Part shown: positions 35,804 to 47,078 of the stretch, piece by piece | Numbering within the stretch: position 1 is the first letter of the stretch | Layout: each line of letters begins with the position of its first letter | From: Pseudovirgaria hyperparasitica | Taxonomy: Eukaryota > Ascomycota > Dothideomycetes > Acrospermales > Acrospermaceae | Direction: 5' to 3' | DNA length: 64,000 nt | NCBI RefSeq assembly: GCF_010093815.1 | Contig: NW_022985558.1 | Span: 316,640 to 380,639 of the forward strand | Made by a program: the position numbers and the translations under genes | The notes under the pieces: model-generated | Seen by the model: only the letters and a program-made list of their open reading frames with translations | Told to the model about the DNA's origin: nothing | The model's database searches: none

Positions 35804-36364
35804 TCAGAGGCTCCATACCGTCTCCCACTCCTCCTCTTCCTCCTCCTCTTCTTCCTCCTCCTTCTCCTCCTCCTCCATCTCTACGTCCTCACAGGACGAC
35901 GCCTCTCCACCCCAGCTCTCCGTCCCGTTCCACACCAGACACAACGTCCCCTCTGGGACCACCTCCTCCTCGTCCTCTTCCTCCTCCTTTTCGACCGCCA
36001 CCGCCGCGGTCCCCCGGATCATCTTGATCCCCATCTCCTCCCTCCAATCCACCATCTTCACCTCCCCTTCCTCCTCCTCGTCCTCCTCGCCCTCCTCCAT
36101 CTCCCACTCTCCCTCTCCCTCATCCATCTCCACATCCACACCCTCATCCCCCCACCCGGGGATCATACAGAACACAACCGCCTTGCACCTCTCCTCCATC
36201 CACTCTCGCCGCTCACGCTCGCGCTTGAGTGCCCGGCGGTGTGCGGCGTCCGGGTCGTCGAGGGAGGCGGCGGTCTCGTGGGCGAAGGAGCTGGGGAGGG
36301 GGTCCGGGATGTAGTCCGGGACGTTGAAATGTTCGTAGGGGGTGTGGCGGGTGTAGTAGGCCAT
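35804..36364 (-). CDS. Acidic hypothetical protein
   Basis: Single-exon ORF of 186 aa from the ATG at 36364. The N-terminal third (MAYYTRHTPYEHFNVPDYIPDPLPSS, then AAHRRALKRERERREWMEERC) looks like a genuine protein with a charged helix. The remainder contains long Glu/Asp runs interrupted by segments such as VVFCMIPGW and GTLCLVWNG. The Glu runs reflect a CTC/TCC-rich DNA strand, so part could be low-complexity expansion. No family recognised. The opposite-strand Ser-rich frame is its mirror. Confidence 0.55.
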   Translation of the reverse strand: MAYYTRHTPYEHFNVPDYIPDPLPSSFAHETAASLDDPDAAHRRALKRERERREWMEERCKAVVFCMIPGWGDEGVDVEMDEGEGEWEMEEGEEDEEEEGEVKMVDWREEMGIKMIRGTAAVAVEKEEEEDEEEVVPEGTLCLVWNGTESWGGEASSCEDVEMEEEEKEEEEEEEEEEEWETVWSL

Positions 36365-36499
36365 GTTTGGTGTTTTTGGCCGGTGTTGTCTGCGAGAAAG
36401 AGGTAAGCATGTGAGGGGTGAAAAAGGGGGTCAGAAGGGGAACATACTGTAAATTAGTGGTGTGTGGGGGCTTTGGGTGCAGAATCCGGATAGACCGTT

Positions 36500-36605
36500 G
36501 ATTCTGTGGTGGTGGTGGTAGTAGTGGTAGTAGTAGTAGTGGTGGTGGTAGTAGTGGAGGTGGTAGTTGTTGTGGTGGTAGTGGTGGTTGTGGTAATGAT
36601 GATGA
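36500..36605 (+). repeat. Trinucleotide microsatellite (GTG/GTA)
   Basis: About 100 bp of GTG and GTA triplets with few interruptions. It keeps frames open on both strands (poly-Val and poly-Thr), which are not real proteins. Confidence 0.85.
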
Positions 36606-37381
36606 GGATGGCAGGGCTGAGTATTGACTGTGCCCAGGATGTGTGTGGAGAGAGAAAATGTGTTGTTGTGTGTGTGTGTGTTTGCTGAATTGAAGATATG
36701 TGTGGCTGTGCCAAATCTGCTAGTGCGTATTTTGTGAATTGCAAGTGTGGCTGTGCAGATTTGGATGTAGAGAAGATAGTTTTGCTTTCAGATTTAGAAG
36801 GGAAGAATTAGATACTTATGGAGGCTTGTAGCTATGAGGAACTGTGCGGAAGACCTATGGGTCCATGGAGGTGCGCGGAATAAAGTGAACCAAGGGTCGC
36901 GCACACCGTTGTGCTGCAATGGGTAAGGGATCGTTGTTTTTACGTATATGCTGGATGGGCAGGAAGTCTGCGGATCCAGGAACGGTATGGTATTGTAGAT
37001 TAAAGTGGGCTGCTCGAGTGTGATTAGATTGTCGATTGTCTCTTATCGCCTTGGGGAGCTGGTGGTGGATTGGGTGCTCGTAGGATAGGGGGCCTGGGCA
37101 GGGTAAAAAGGGATAAGGAGCGCGTTCTGTGAGGAGGAATTGAACTGCAATGCGAGTCACATGGATAGTTGACGGTATGTAGGTAGCGAAGCGATGGAAT
37201 CAATTCAAGTATCTACGAGATAGACATACAGCTGACACTACTGACACCCGTCTTTCGTCCCATGTCCTATTGCCTCTGAAATTGTGCCCACCCAGATCTC
37301 ACCACCACCACCACCACCCTGCCCACCAAGGCCGCAAAGCTGTCTTGTCTCTCTCGTGCCCTGTGGGGGCTTGGGGAGTCT
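36606..37381. other. Intergenic, no gene seen
   Basis: Short frames only. A TG-rich stretch at 36660-36690 follows the microsatellite. The part near 37381 is the 3' side of the secreted-protein gene. Confidence 0.55.
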
Positions 37382-37994
37382 TTACTCTCCAGTCCTAGTC
37401 CTCCTTCTAGCCTCAAGTGGCCTCCTGTCCACCACCGTGTCCGGCCGGCGGCCCTGCTGCGCGGTAGTCGCAGTCCTGTTTCCCGGTGGGGTGGGCGGCT
37501 CCGAGTAGTCAGCCGCGTCAATGGAGACGGAGTAGTAGTGACTGATGTCGTACTTTTCGGAGCTGTGGGGGACGAGCAGGTCGCCGTCGCAGTCGCGGCC
37601 GGTCCAGAAGATGACTGGCGAGGGTTGTTAGCATTGGCACTGTGAGCTGCTGTGTAGGGTGTCTACTGGCTATTTGGAGGTGCCAAGGTGACGCGCACTA
37701 CTTGCCTTGATAGTTCAGGTTCACGCCTGCGTCCTTGGTCCAGGTGACCTCGGCCGCCAGGTTGGGCAGGTAGTAGCACTCGTCGAGATAGAGGTACTGG
37801 GTCAGGCCGAAGATGGTGCCCGTCTTGTCGAGGAACGTGTTGGCGACGGCAGAGATGCGCGTGTCCTGCGCGTCCCGCAGGTCGGCGAGGGGGTCAGGTT
37901 TCTCGACAACCTCGTTGATACGGACGCTATTCGGGGCGGTGGGAGTGGCGAGGGCAAGGCCTGCGAGGAGAGCGGAGATGAGAAGTTTAGTCAT
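37382..37994 (-). CDS. Small secreted protein, unknown function
   Basis: Two exons, complement(37382..37614, 37706..37994), 173 aa. The signal peptide MTKLLISALLAGLALATPTA is clear. The mature part has about 75 residues in exon 1 (including GLTQYLYLDECYYLPNLA) and continues IFWTGRDCDGDLLVPHSSEKYDISHYYSVS in exon 2; two Cys could pair. The last ~45 residues are Arg/Thr/Pro-rich and probably disordered. The 91-nt intron uses a GC donor (GCAAGT at 37705): a GT donor two codons later shifts exon 2 into an Arg-rich frame that soon stops. Small size, secretion and lack of a known domain are compatible with an effector-type or cell-surface protein, but that is inference. Confidence 0.7.
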
Positions 37995-39602
37995 TTTCTT
38001 GAGACGAATAAATGGTTGATGTGCAATAGAAGCTGTGTTTTGATCGTGTTCAAGAGGGGTGCTGATTGCTTGTGATGATGTGCTTTTACGGTGCCCATGG
38101 CCTGGCTTTATATTAGTCAATTCTCACTTTGGTGACGTGAGGTGTATGGACGCCGATGAGTAGCTTTGATGGTCTCCGAAGGACAGAGTCATACGCAAAT
38201 GGTTCGTGTTCCGCCGGTTGTACGACTGCATTTTACCACATTAAAAACGGCTCATGTACATGGCAAGATCACATGTACGCCAGATTCATGTGTCGTTTCT
38301 TGAGGCTATGGCGCGAGATTATCTCTATGGCGTCACGCCCTTTGTATTATCAGTCTTTAGTCGTCACAGGTTTCGAGTTTGTACATTCGAGTAAGTACAA
38401 TGGGTTTGCAAGATATCATTTGTCAAACCGAGAGCCTGGGTTTGGCATCTGGCTAATGCAGGGGGAATGAGATTCCGGTGATACCATAGACCGTACGTTG
38501 GGGCGAACGCCGACGGATAGCTTGTCAAATCGAGCTGGATGGTCGTTCCTGTACATCGTCAGAAGATGTCATTGTATCTATAGATGGGTCGGTAATAATC
38601 ATCCCGTGTCTCGAGCGACAAAGGACCTGGCCGGGTGTAACGGTCTATTGAAGCACCAGCTCAACCATATCTTCGGCCATTAGGTATTGTCATACAGGAG
38701 AGAGTGGCAATTGGACGTTCCAAATTCAAGCTGCATATCGTCGACAGGGTCTAAAGAGTAGATATCTTGAACATGAGCCTCAGCATGCGTCGTTTTTTGG
38801 ACATTTGTTCTGGTACAACACGAGGTGGTAAAAGGGGACATCAGTACTCTATTCAATTGCTCATAGATTGGAGGAGTAGTTCTCAAGCGGTTTGTTCCAT
38901 TCACAACGACTGGCTAGCTTGTCAAATCTCGAAATACGATGGATATGGGTGGGAGTCGAATGAATGGGGTGTTGTGTGGCGCTAGTCTGTTTTCGGACTC
39001 GTGGATGTGGCGTCAAATCCAACAACATCAACAACAGTCCTGGTTCAAGTTCTAGTAGTTTTATTGTAAAGAGAGTCATCCATGCTACTATAGATGCATC
39101 ACCACCCTCAGTAAGCAAGTCGCTGATGTTCTAGAATTCTTCTCTCATTAGACGAAACCAAGCGCGCCTCACGTGACCAGATTGCGCCATTTCGCCCAGG
39201 CTCAACTTTGCAGGACAAGGACGGTGGTTGGTCTTCGACGTTGCATTATGGGTCTTGGAATTTGTCTCGTGTCTGCTGGGCCATCCCGATCCGGGAGGTG
39301 CCTGTCTTTCCGCGAAGTTTATGTCAAGATCCCATGAATAGTATGGCGGTCGAAGTACCAGGATCTGATAAAAATACGTGCACGTCTTCTCCAATAACGT
39401 GATATGCCATCTATATGAGGACAGCGCCTATCGTCCATGCGAGTACTTAACATTCTTCTCTATAAATTGTCTGGACAGCTACTTCTCGAGGTGGTACACG
39501 GTTCATCTGGCTTTCTGGCATCGCTCGTCGACCCGCCGCCTGTGCTACTTATACTCTCGACTTGCTTCTTGTCTTGAGTCTGCTTGCAAACATACAGTCA
39601 AC
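37995..39602. other. Intergenic, no gene seen
   Basis: About 1.6 kb between divergent genes (secreted protein and permease). Short overlapping frames only; 39.42-39.60 kb has the pyrimidine-rich look of a leader before the permease ATG. Confidence 0.6.
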
Positions 39603-41403
39603 ATGGGTAAGAACGACGATATCGATAGGCCAGTGCTACACCATCACTCTTCTGCTGGGAGTGAGGACGACCCTCCAGAATATACACCTCCACTAGCCGT
39701 CGTGCGGGATTCGGCAAGCATCCAGACTCAAGAAGTCTATCGTTATGATGAGTCTCGCAAGCTTGGAATCACGAGCTCGGTCTTCCTTATCCTCAACAAG
39801 ATGATCGGAACAGGAAGTATGTACTTCCAGATGAAACGTTGGAGGAGTCAGGCTAACTCGTGCAGTTTTCTCGACGCCTTCAGGCATCTTCGCTTTAACC
39901 GGTTCCGTTGGAATTAGTCTAATGCTTTGGGTGATAGGTAACATGTTGCGCATGAATATCCAGTGTGCAGTTGATTGACGGGTGTACAGGTGGACTCCTG
40001 ACATTCTGTGGTCTCAGCGTTTTTCTCGAATTCGGTCTCCAGATCCCACTATCTGGTGGCGAGAAAAACTATCTCGAACGTGTCTATCGGCACCCAAAGT
40101 ACCTCGCGACTTGCGTATTCCTGTCTCAGATGATCCTGCTCGGCTTTTCCTCCGGCAACTCGCTCGCGTTTGGTCGCTACGTTCTGTTCGCATCAGGCAG
40201 TGAGGAGCCTGATGGCTGGAAAGCCCGCGGTATCGCAGTCGTGTGTGTAACCTTTGCCGTAGCTCTACACGCCACGCTTCCGAAATGGGGCATGAGGCTA
40301 TTTGACATCCTTGGCGTCTTTAAAGTAGTCGTTCTCCTCCTCATTGTCTTCTCTGGCTTCGCTGCCCTAGCAGGCCACCGGCGGATTGAGGATCCGCACA
40401 ACTTCGACGACGCCTTCTCGATCGACACCTCTTACGGAGGTGGTGGCGCTTGGGCATATGCCACTGCCCTTTTGCGTATCGTGTACAGCTACAAGGGCTG
40501 GGAGAATGCAAATTACGTGCTCGGCGAGATCAAGCATCCGAAAAGGACCCTGGCTATCGCCGCACCACTGGCTGTGGGAGGTGTCACCATCCTCTATGTC
40601 CTGGCCAACGTTGCATACTTTGCAGCGATCCCAAAGCGCGATCTTGCAGAGTCGGAAGTCATTGTTGCTGGTCTGTTCTTCCGCAACATCTTTGGAAACA
40701 GTGCCGGCGCGCGTTCTTTGCCTGCGTTTGTGGCGCTGAGCAACTTGGGCAATGTGCTTGCTGTGAGCTTTGCTCACTCCCGTGTCAACCAGGAGCTTGC
40801 GAAGGAAGGTTTACTTCCTTTTAGCAAGTTCTGGGCTTCCAACAGACCGTTCAATGCTCCAGCTGCATCGGTGAGTCTCGAGTCGCACACGGTCATGTGA
40901 TTCACCTGCTAACGACTACGCAGCTCTTCCTACACTGGTTCGTGACTGTCATCGTCCTCGTCGCCCCTCCTGCCGGCCCGGCCTACAACTTTATCACTGA
41001 CCTGTACACTTACCCGGGCGCCTGGATCAACGGCTTCGTTGCTGCCGGTCTCATTTACCTACAATGGCGCAAGTCCGAGAGGTGGACTTCGCCGTGGCAC
41101 ACATATCTTCCCATCACTGTGGTATATCTGCTTTCCAACGTCTTCTTGGCCGTCACTCCTTTCATCCCGCCAAAAGGAGACATCAACGCTGACGGATACC
41201 CATACTATGTGTTCCCAATCGTGGGAGTTGGTGTTCTGCTTCTGGGTATGACGTACTGGGGCCTTTGGATCAAGGTGTTACCGAAGATTGGTGGATACAA
41301 GGTTGTTGGTGAGAGGGTAATCTTGGAGGATGGAGCGGAGGTTGTGAGGTATAAGAAAGTGAGTATCAAGAAGAATGGTACAGGCGAGGTAGGATCAGAA
41401 TGA
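39603..41403 (+). CDS. Amino acid permease, high-affinity methionine permease (MUP1)-like
   Basis: Four exons, join(39603..39816, 39866..39937, 39990..40870, 40924..41403), 548 aa. A ~60-residue acidic cytosolic N-terminus precedes the APC-type first helix KLGITSSVFLILNKMIGTGIFSTPSGI, where the unwound GTGIF binding loop spans the first splice site. About twelve hydrophobic helices follow, with RIVYSYKGWENANYVLGEIKHPKRT in the sixth-helix region, typical of the LAT/YAT branch that includes yeast Mup1 and Mup3. Such permeases import methionine, cysteine or related amino acids by proton symport at the plasma membrane. Exact substrate is not certain. The C-terminus is short and basic. Confidence 0.87.
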
Positions 41404-42736
41404 CGGAATCAGTTTTTGCTATACAAAGTAGCCACTTACATAACTAAAAGCATTTCTACTATACCGGGCTCAAGGTACCAGCTGTTCTTTGGTCGGCACT
41501 TGAGCGTTGTACTATCTTTGCTCACAGGTAGGATCGAAACCAATGAATACTCTGTCAGCGATCTTGCTCGGATGTCGCTATCGTACATCCGACCACGTAC
41601 ACCCGACACTCTCTCTAGCAACCTTCTTCGCAGACACCAAAATGTCCTCGTCACTTCTTCTTTTACCACTCCTTCCAATCCCATCCTCTGTGCACTTGCC
41701 CACAATCCCAGCCTTCGTCTCGTTCTATCCCATGGTCCTCGCACATACACATCCCGAGATTAGCCTCGACCTGAGCTCTCGCAGCCTTCCATATCAAATT
41801 TTGAGCCATTACAATCCTAACAGCGCCGAAATGAGATGTATCAAGCGAATACATTCTTTGTTTGACAGATAGCGTATGACGGATAAGATTGTAGTCTACA
41901 GAATGTCAAGGGTATAAGGTTACTGAGAGTAATACGCAGCAAAGTTAGAGCGATTACTCTTGTATTGTTTGCAAATGTATTCTTTCGCTTGTGATCGTGT
42001 ATGGAAGCGGCTTGGTAGTTAGCTTGCTGCTTATTATGGATGTTCACGATGAGGACTTATCTGGGTTTTCTGAAACGAAGGAAACCATATCCAGCTAGAA
42101 CCGTCTGAGGCAAGTTGTCAGCGGAGATATCGTAGAAATCGATGATGTCCTTTGATCACACCTAGCCTGACTGAGGAAGACAGGAGGGCAGCAATTGTCG
42201 CTTCCACAAGAACGCTTGCGTGAGTTGAATAGCACAAAGCTCATTAGTAAGACATGTAAGAGAATCAATAGAGCAGCGAAGCTGATATTGAAATTGAGAT
42301 ATCTTTCGAAAGGAAAATGGGAGCAAGGGAGATGTTGCCGTACAAATATGGGCTTGTCGTCTCGATGGAGAGTCCTCCTTTCTGGCATGGATCTCGAAGT
42401 AAAGCGTCTGGCGGATGCTCGTTTCCTCTCCGGCCTGGACAAACTAAAATCAGTCAACTCGTCCAGATCTTCGTTTATATTCAGCGGATCCAACACCAAG
42501 ATACTCAACACAGGAGGAGAACTCTCTCTTTTCCAACTAGCCCCGTCTTTGTTTGTGATGTGAACGCGTCCTGCTGCCGATTTTGTTAACTTTGATAAAT
42601 TATAGAAGCATCTCAGGTATGAAGGAGCCGCTCCGCGTGCTTCATTGTGGCTATGCAACATACCACCTAGCCAAGCAAGCAACACCAAGCCAACATCTCA
42701 CAAAGCACTCTACTATTGCCATCTTCACCTCAGCAC
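41404..42736. other. Intergenic with weak minus-strand frames
   Basis: No supported gene. A minus-strand frame at 42095-42400 contains PCSHFPFER and SCGSDNCCPP, which faintly recall the Cys-rich proteins to the right, and could be a broken relative; I cannot assign start or splice sites. Confidence 0.4.
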
Positions 42737-43012
42737 CTATTCGGCCAAATACACCACCACACCGCCACGCACCTTCAAATTCTTTCCAGCAGCCGCAGCT
42801 ATCCTGCCCTGATCCCACGCTTCCAGGCACTCGATCTCGAAGCACAGATCGGTGTAGTCTCTCCCCTCGAAGTCGTCCCACAAAAATGGATCTGCGCACT
42901 CACCGCTGTTGCTCTCGTGCGTTACACATTTTCCGCGTAGCATTGTGTTGCTCTCATGTTCGCCGCAGTCTTTCTTGAAATGTGCGATCCAGCAGTAACT
43001 GGCCTTGGGCAC
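42737..43012 (-). pseudogene. Possible Cys-rich ORF without a start codon
   Basis: An open frame of about 90 codons reads ASYCWIAHFKKDCGEHES, then GKCVTHESNSGEC and DYTDLCFEIEC. The pattern C, CG-H-E, C, GEC, C-C resembles the two Cys-rich genes at 44708 and 45372. No ATG precedes it in frame within about 170 bases, although an ATG in another frame lies at about 43171 (MSTPHSNPLNNG). It may be a second exon, a frameshifted gene or a relic. Confidence 0.35.
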
Positions 43013-44707
43013 AGGGATCGGGCTGATTGGGGGGTTTGGAGTGTTGCTGTTGTCATTTTTTGGTATTGGTGCTGTTATTGGCGTTGGTGCTGGTGGAGGT
43101 GCGTGGTTGGATTGGCTGGTAGGCTGTATGTTTGCTACCGTTGTTGAGTGGGTTGCTGTGAGGGGTAGACATGGTGGTTTTGTGAAGGGAGACGTGATAC
43201 GTGACCGTTTTGAGTTGTGAGGGGAGTGCTTGTGTGAACAGGGCAGTGAAAGTCTCTGTAGCTTTTCAGATTGGTTGTTGATCTTGTGCGTAGGTGAAAA
43301 CTTCGAGCAATGGCGTCATGGCAGCGCAACAGTTGCAGCAGTGGAAAAATGGCCTGTGCCTGGCTGATGCTCGTCAAAATAAATCACTTCCTGGCTCGTG
43401 ATTAAATATATGCCAGTTGCTCTGTCTTTCAATGTACAATAGTGCAGTAGTGTATACTAAGACATGTTTCTATAGCAGCACGCGTTGTATACAAGAAGCG
43501 GGTCAGGACACGACAACTAACACCAAGAAAGACTGTCTGGAAATAGCTTCATGTTCAAAGGACTGGACCAAAAGATGAAATAGATAGTCAAAAACATGTT
43601 GTTTATATGAGCCTCAAGCTCTTGTGCAGTCATTGTGAAACATCACTGGTCGATATGGTAATTGTGTGTATCCTGGCCTGAAAACCTCAAGCTCACTTGA
43701 CACTTCCTATGCTTTGGCATCCGAGGATTTGCTCACGAGTATTGAAAAGTCAGGGGCGCTGTCTCTAACAGCGCTCCATATGATTCATCACTTAGGCAGT
43801 ATAGGGATACATTGGGCGCAACGGCCCTGCAAAATGGCAAAAGACCAAGCCCTCGATGGGAACCTGGGAAAACTCACCCACTGTGCAATGGGTTGGTTTA
43901 TTTGGGGCGTGAGGGGGCACGTGTGCCAAGAGGAGGGAGGAAAGGAGGGAGAGGGGGGAGGACGAGGATGAACCGGACGCGATGTGCAATGCGACGACGT
44001 CATAGGCGGAAGCGTGTACGGTCGAGGCTCGAGAGCAGAAAGGCGGTCGTGAGTGAGGATCGAACCGGGCCCGGGTCGGTGCCAAATCGTTAACGTTCGG
44101 TGAATCGAGACAATCGTGCCAAATGCCCTAATTTGTTAGCGACAAAGACAGTCTTCTTAACTTATTTATATACCCATACGAGGTGTGAGAAAGCGCGTGG
44201 ATGGAAATAACAACAAAGCCCCTGACTAGCGCTGTGACCAGATATCACGGTCTGACTGTTCGCCTGTTTGAGATCCGTCTCTTCACTTTGATGCCCCCCC
44301 GAAAATCATTCGCGCCTAAGTTCAAGTCACTCTGTATAAAGCAGAGAAGAGCTGGTGCACTCCTTGTGTGAAGATTTCTCTTATCGCGAAATCCAGGCGT
44401 TGAGTCCTCTAGGTTCACAAACAAAGCTTCGGGGAGGACTGGAAGTAAACATACGCAGAGAATATTCCAAGACACTGCAATGGTGTGGAGGAAGAAATGT
44501 GATTCCAGCAGTAGTGAAGCAACGAACGCAGCAAGATTGGTTGATAAATTTAACCAAGCTAGACCTTCGCACAAGCACGAAATCGAATGTTTCGGTCATC
44601 CTCAATACCTCCCACCACAGTATATTCAACTTTTTCTCCCTCAAACCTAATCGACCCAGCGGTCCTTCTAATGACGATATCCCCTCATCTTCTCGGACCA
44701 TCAGCAG
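43013..44707. other. Intergenic, no gene seen
   Basis: Frames of 70-120 codons occur on both strands without protein-like features. 43.9-44.1 kb is locally GC-rich with purine runs. Confidence 0.5.
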
Positions 44708-45049
44708 TTAAGCTCGTTTGTAAGAAGTTTTCGACCTAGGCTCCTCTCGCATTGCTGTCTTGACACCTGCTTTCCGCAGCTGGGTATTCTCGGTGTTTAT
44801 GATCCATGAGACACCATCTATCTTCTTGTTGTGTTCCTTCTGTTCTTTGCTTACTCTTTCTTCGCGTTGCTTGGCCTTGCATTTGCTGCAGACCCAACTG
44901 CATGGACGAGAAGTGCACGGTGGTGAAGAACACTCGCCACGTTCTCGATTGACAGTGCATCCAAATATAGGGCCAAGCACTTCTTGATGACCACAGGCAT
45001 GATCGAGACGACGGCGTGGGCATTCGTTAAGGTCGAAAGGAAGCGACAT
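44708..45049 (-). CDS. Small 8-Cys protein, family member A
   Basis: ORF of 113 aa from the ATG at 45049, no signal peptide. Eight Cys lie in the first 57 residues: C10, C19 (in ACGHQE), C31, C40 (in RGEC), C45, C50, C54, C57, the last three as C-x3-C-x2-C. A Lys/Glu-rich helical segment follows (CKAKQREERVSKEQKEHNKK). The Cys/His pattern suggests zinc binding. It shares CGH, GEC and the C-x3-C-x2-C end with the gene at 45372, same strand. Function unknown. Confidence 0.55.
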   Translation of the reverse strand: MSLPFDLNECPRRRLDHACGHQEVLGPIFGCTVNRERGECSSPPCTSRPCSWVCSKCKAKQREERVSKEQKEHNKKIDGVSWIINTENTQLRKAGVKTAMREEPRSKTSYKRA

Positions 45050-45371
45050 CGTGATGGACCACTGGTATGAGTTGCGGGATGTGCAGTTTCTTGTGGCTCA
45101 TTAGTATTATATGTTGGGTGCGAGGAGGAAAAAAGAAAAAAACTTCAACAGGCAGAATAATTGGAGTATTAAGCTGAACTATAAACGTTTGTCCCAACTG
45201 AAATCTGTGAAAGAGATTCAACTGGTAGTCACGTCGTCCTCATCTTCGTTCACATCGCGATTCTGCTCCACTTGCGTTACTTCTTTTGAGTCCCAGTTCA
45301 ACACTGTCTGTCTCACTGAACTTCGTAAATTTCATTCACGCTTTCTTTGACTCCTCCTTCAGGCTCATGGC

Positions 45372-45659
45372 CTACTTCTTGATCATCTTCTCATATTGTC
45401 CCTTCCAGTATTGCACCTCCTCCGCCACTTTCACCGCTCCTTCCTCATCTCTCTTCTTGGCCTTCTCTCTACAAGCCATGCACAGCCCATTACAGTCATG
45501 GAACGTCGTACTTGCGTTATCACATTCACCGCCCCTCATAATATGAAACGGACATCTGAATACGCATTCGAGAAGTTCGCTTTCGTGGCCACAAGGGACG
45601 TGAATATAACGGTGGATCTCACACCTCGTATAAATCTTGTGTGGTGACATTGTTTTCAT
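45372..45659 (-). CDS. Small 8-Cys protein, family member B
   Basis: ORF of 95 aa from the ATG at 45659 (a second ATG three codons later is equally possible). Eight Cys: C13, C23 (in PCGHES), C32, C36, C46 (in GGEC), C56, C60, C63, ending C-x3-C-x2-C, then a charged helical tail (REKAKKRDEEGAVKVAEEVQ). No signal peptide. Its layout matches the neighbour at 44708, so the two are probably tandem paralogues. Function unknown; zinc binding is inferred. Confidence 0.55.
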   Translation of the reverse strand: MKTMSPHKIYTRCEIHRYIHVPCGHESELLECVFRCPFHIMRGGECDNASTTFHDCNGLCMACREKAKKRDEEGAVKVAEEVQYWKGQYEKMIKK

Positions 45660-47078
45660 GAAGCTGAGCCGTGTGTTAGGAACCTACAACGCGCGGAGAG
45701 GGTAGAACACAAGGTATTCGAAGTCTACTTTCACCCATCGAGCGACTTGCTGACAATGAAAGAAGCTATGATAGAGATAGTATTGTGTTTCGGTTGTTAG
45801 GGGCTATGGAGGGAGTGAGAGTGGTACGATACGTGATACAGCGCGTTCAGCTTTAGAAACTGCGTATAGCTTGTGATTAAGATTTTCACAGGATAGTGGT
45901 ACGCTGTCACTCGTTAGAGATCCTTGAGCATGTATAGACAACATGATATATTGTACAGACCCTGCTGTGCGTTTTAAACAGTGAACAAGTTATGACAGAA
46001 GTAAGAGTGTGAGTGCGGAAGCAAGGATGAAACACGGCAATGAAAGAAAGTTAAAGGCTCGCCTTGCGGTTTGCGATTGTTACAGGACAAACTGGGCGAA
46101 GTGACGAACAGTCTACTAACAATCACATGCCTATGTGCAAACAGAATGAGCGTATCAAGTGAAGTGAAGGCCCAGTATACGTTCAGGCACTTTCTGTGTG
46201 CTGTATGATCTGATTGGTGCCATTCACAGTCAATTTTCGAATTTCTGTCCCATATATTTCTCTATAAACTACAGTCTTTCAGTCAGCGGCACTGATGGCT
46301 TAGTTGCCTCCAACGCGCACACAATCTCAATCAAAAAATCACGCTAGTCCCAAGCGATCGGTTTCTGCAGAGATCCCCGGTTCAATCCCCGGGGCCCGCA
46401 GTTTTGCTTTTGCTCTCGGCGATTCTGGGTATCGAAGCTGGTGTTGATTTCCTTTTGCCGGATCGTATAGACTCAAGGGAAGAACCAGATGCCATCAATC
46501 ATGGCTGGAATATGTGCATGGTGCCATATAAAGAATTTACAGGTAGCTTCCCCAAACAGTTCAATCCAGCTCGCACAAAACTGACAGCAGCTATGGATAT
46601 GACAATTCTGGCAGTTTTTTGGAGGGCTGGACTGTAGGCATGACCAACCCCCTATAGACTACCTCACTTAAGATCCATGTAGTCAATATATCGTGCTTCT
46701 GGCAAGTTATCAGGACCTCTATTATTCGAATACAAGAGATTGGAATGCCAATGTGTCGGCGTAGAGCCACACAGTGGCAGTGATTGAGCTGCTAGTGTGG
46801 AACTACTAGCCCGTAGAATTACAAGCCCAGGTCTGCTGGAATAGACCAAGGGACCAAATCTGAGGAAAACCTGTAGCTATTCAAAACATTAAGGGTTTTA
46901 GGATTCTCTCAATCCTGTATTTTGGGAGTATCCAAATACATGTGCTGTGTATCTTACAAAGTGGACAAAGTTATCATCTGTAGCAACAAGGAAAATGTGT
47001 ATGTTACAGTTCATTGTTTGCTATTGTACAGTTATGATCCATATACTTTACAGCCTTTCGCGGAACTTGTTCATTCTC
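45660..47078. other. Intergenic; contains a Pol III-like A box/B box pair
   Basis: No protein gene supported. At 46296-46306 a TGGCTTAGTTG word fits the tRNA A box and at 46379-46389 GGTTCAATCCC fits the B box, followed by TTTT at about 46402. A clean tRNA cloverleaf does not form, since the T-loop would have eight bases and the acceptor stem only four good pairs. Confidence 0.3.

Noticed and set aside
35742-36314. Ser-rich + strand frame of 190 codons
   Set aside because: Mirror of Glu runs in the acidic minus-strand ORF; no start context or folded segment.
36454-36744. Poly-Thr and poly-Val frames
   Set aside because: Translation of a GTG/GTA microsatellite.
42095-42688. 197-codon minus-strand frame
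   Set aside because: Some Cys-rich words but no coherent start, signal or splice pattern.
46281-46400. Intron-containing tRNA gene
   Set aside because: A and B boxes fit but the T-loop would have 8 bases and the acceptor stem only about four pairs; kept as an observation, not a gene call.
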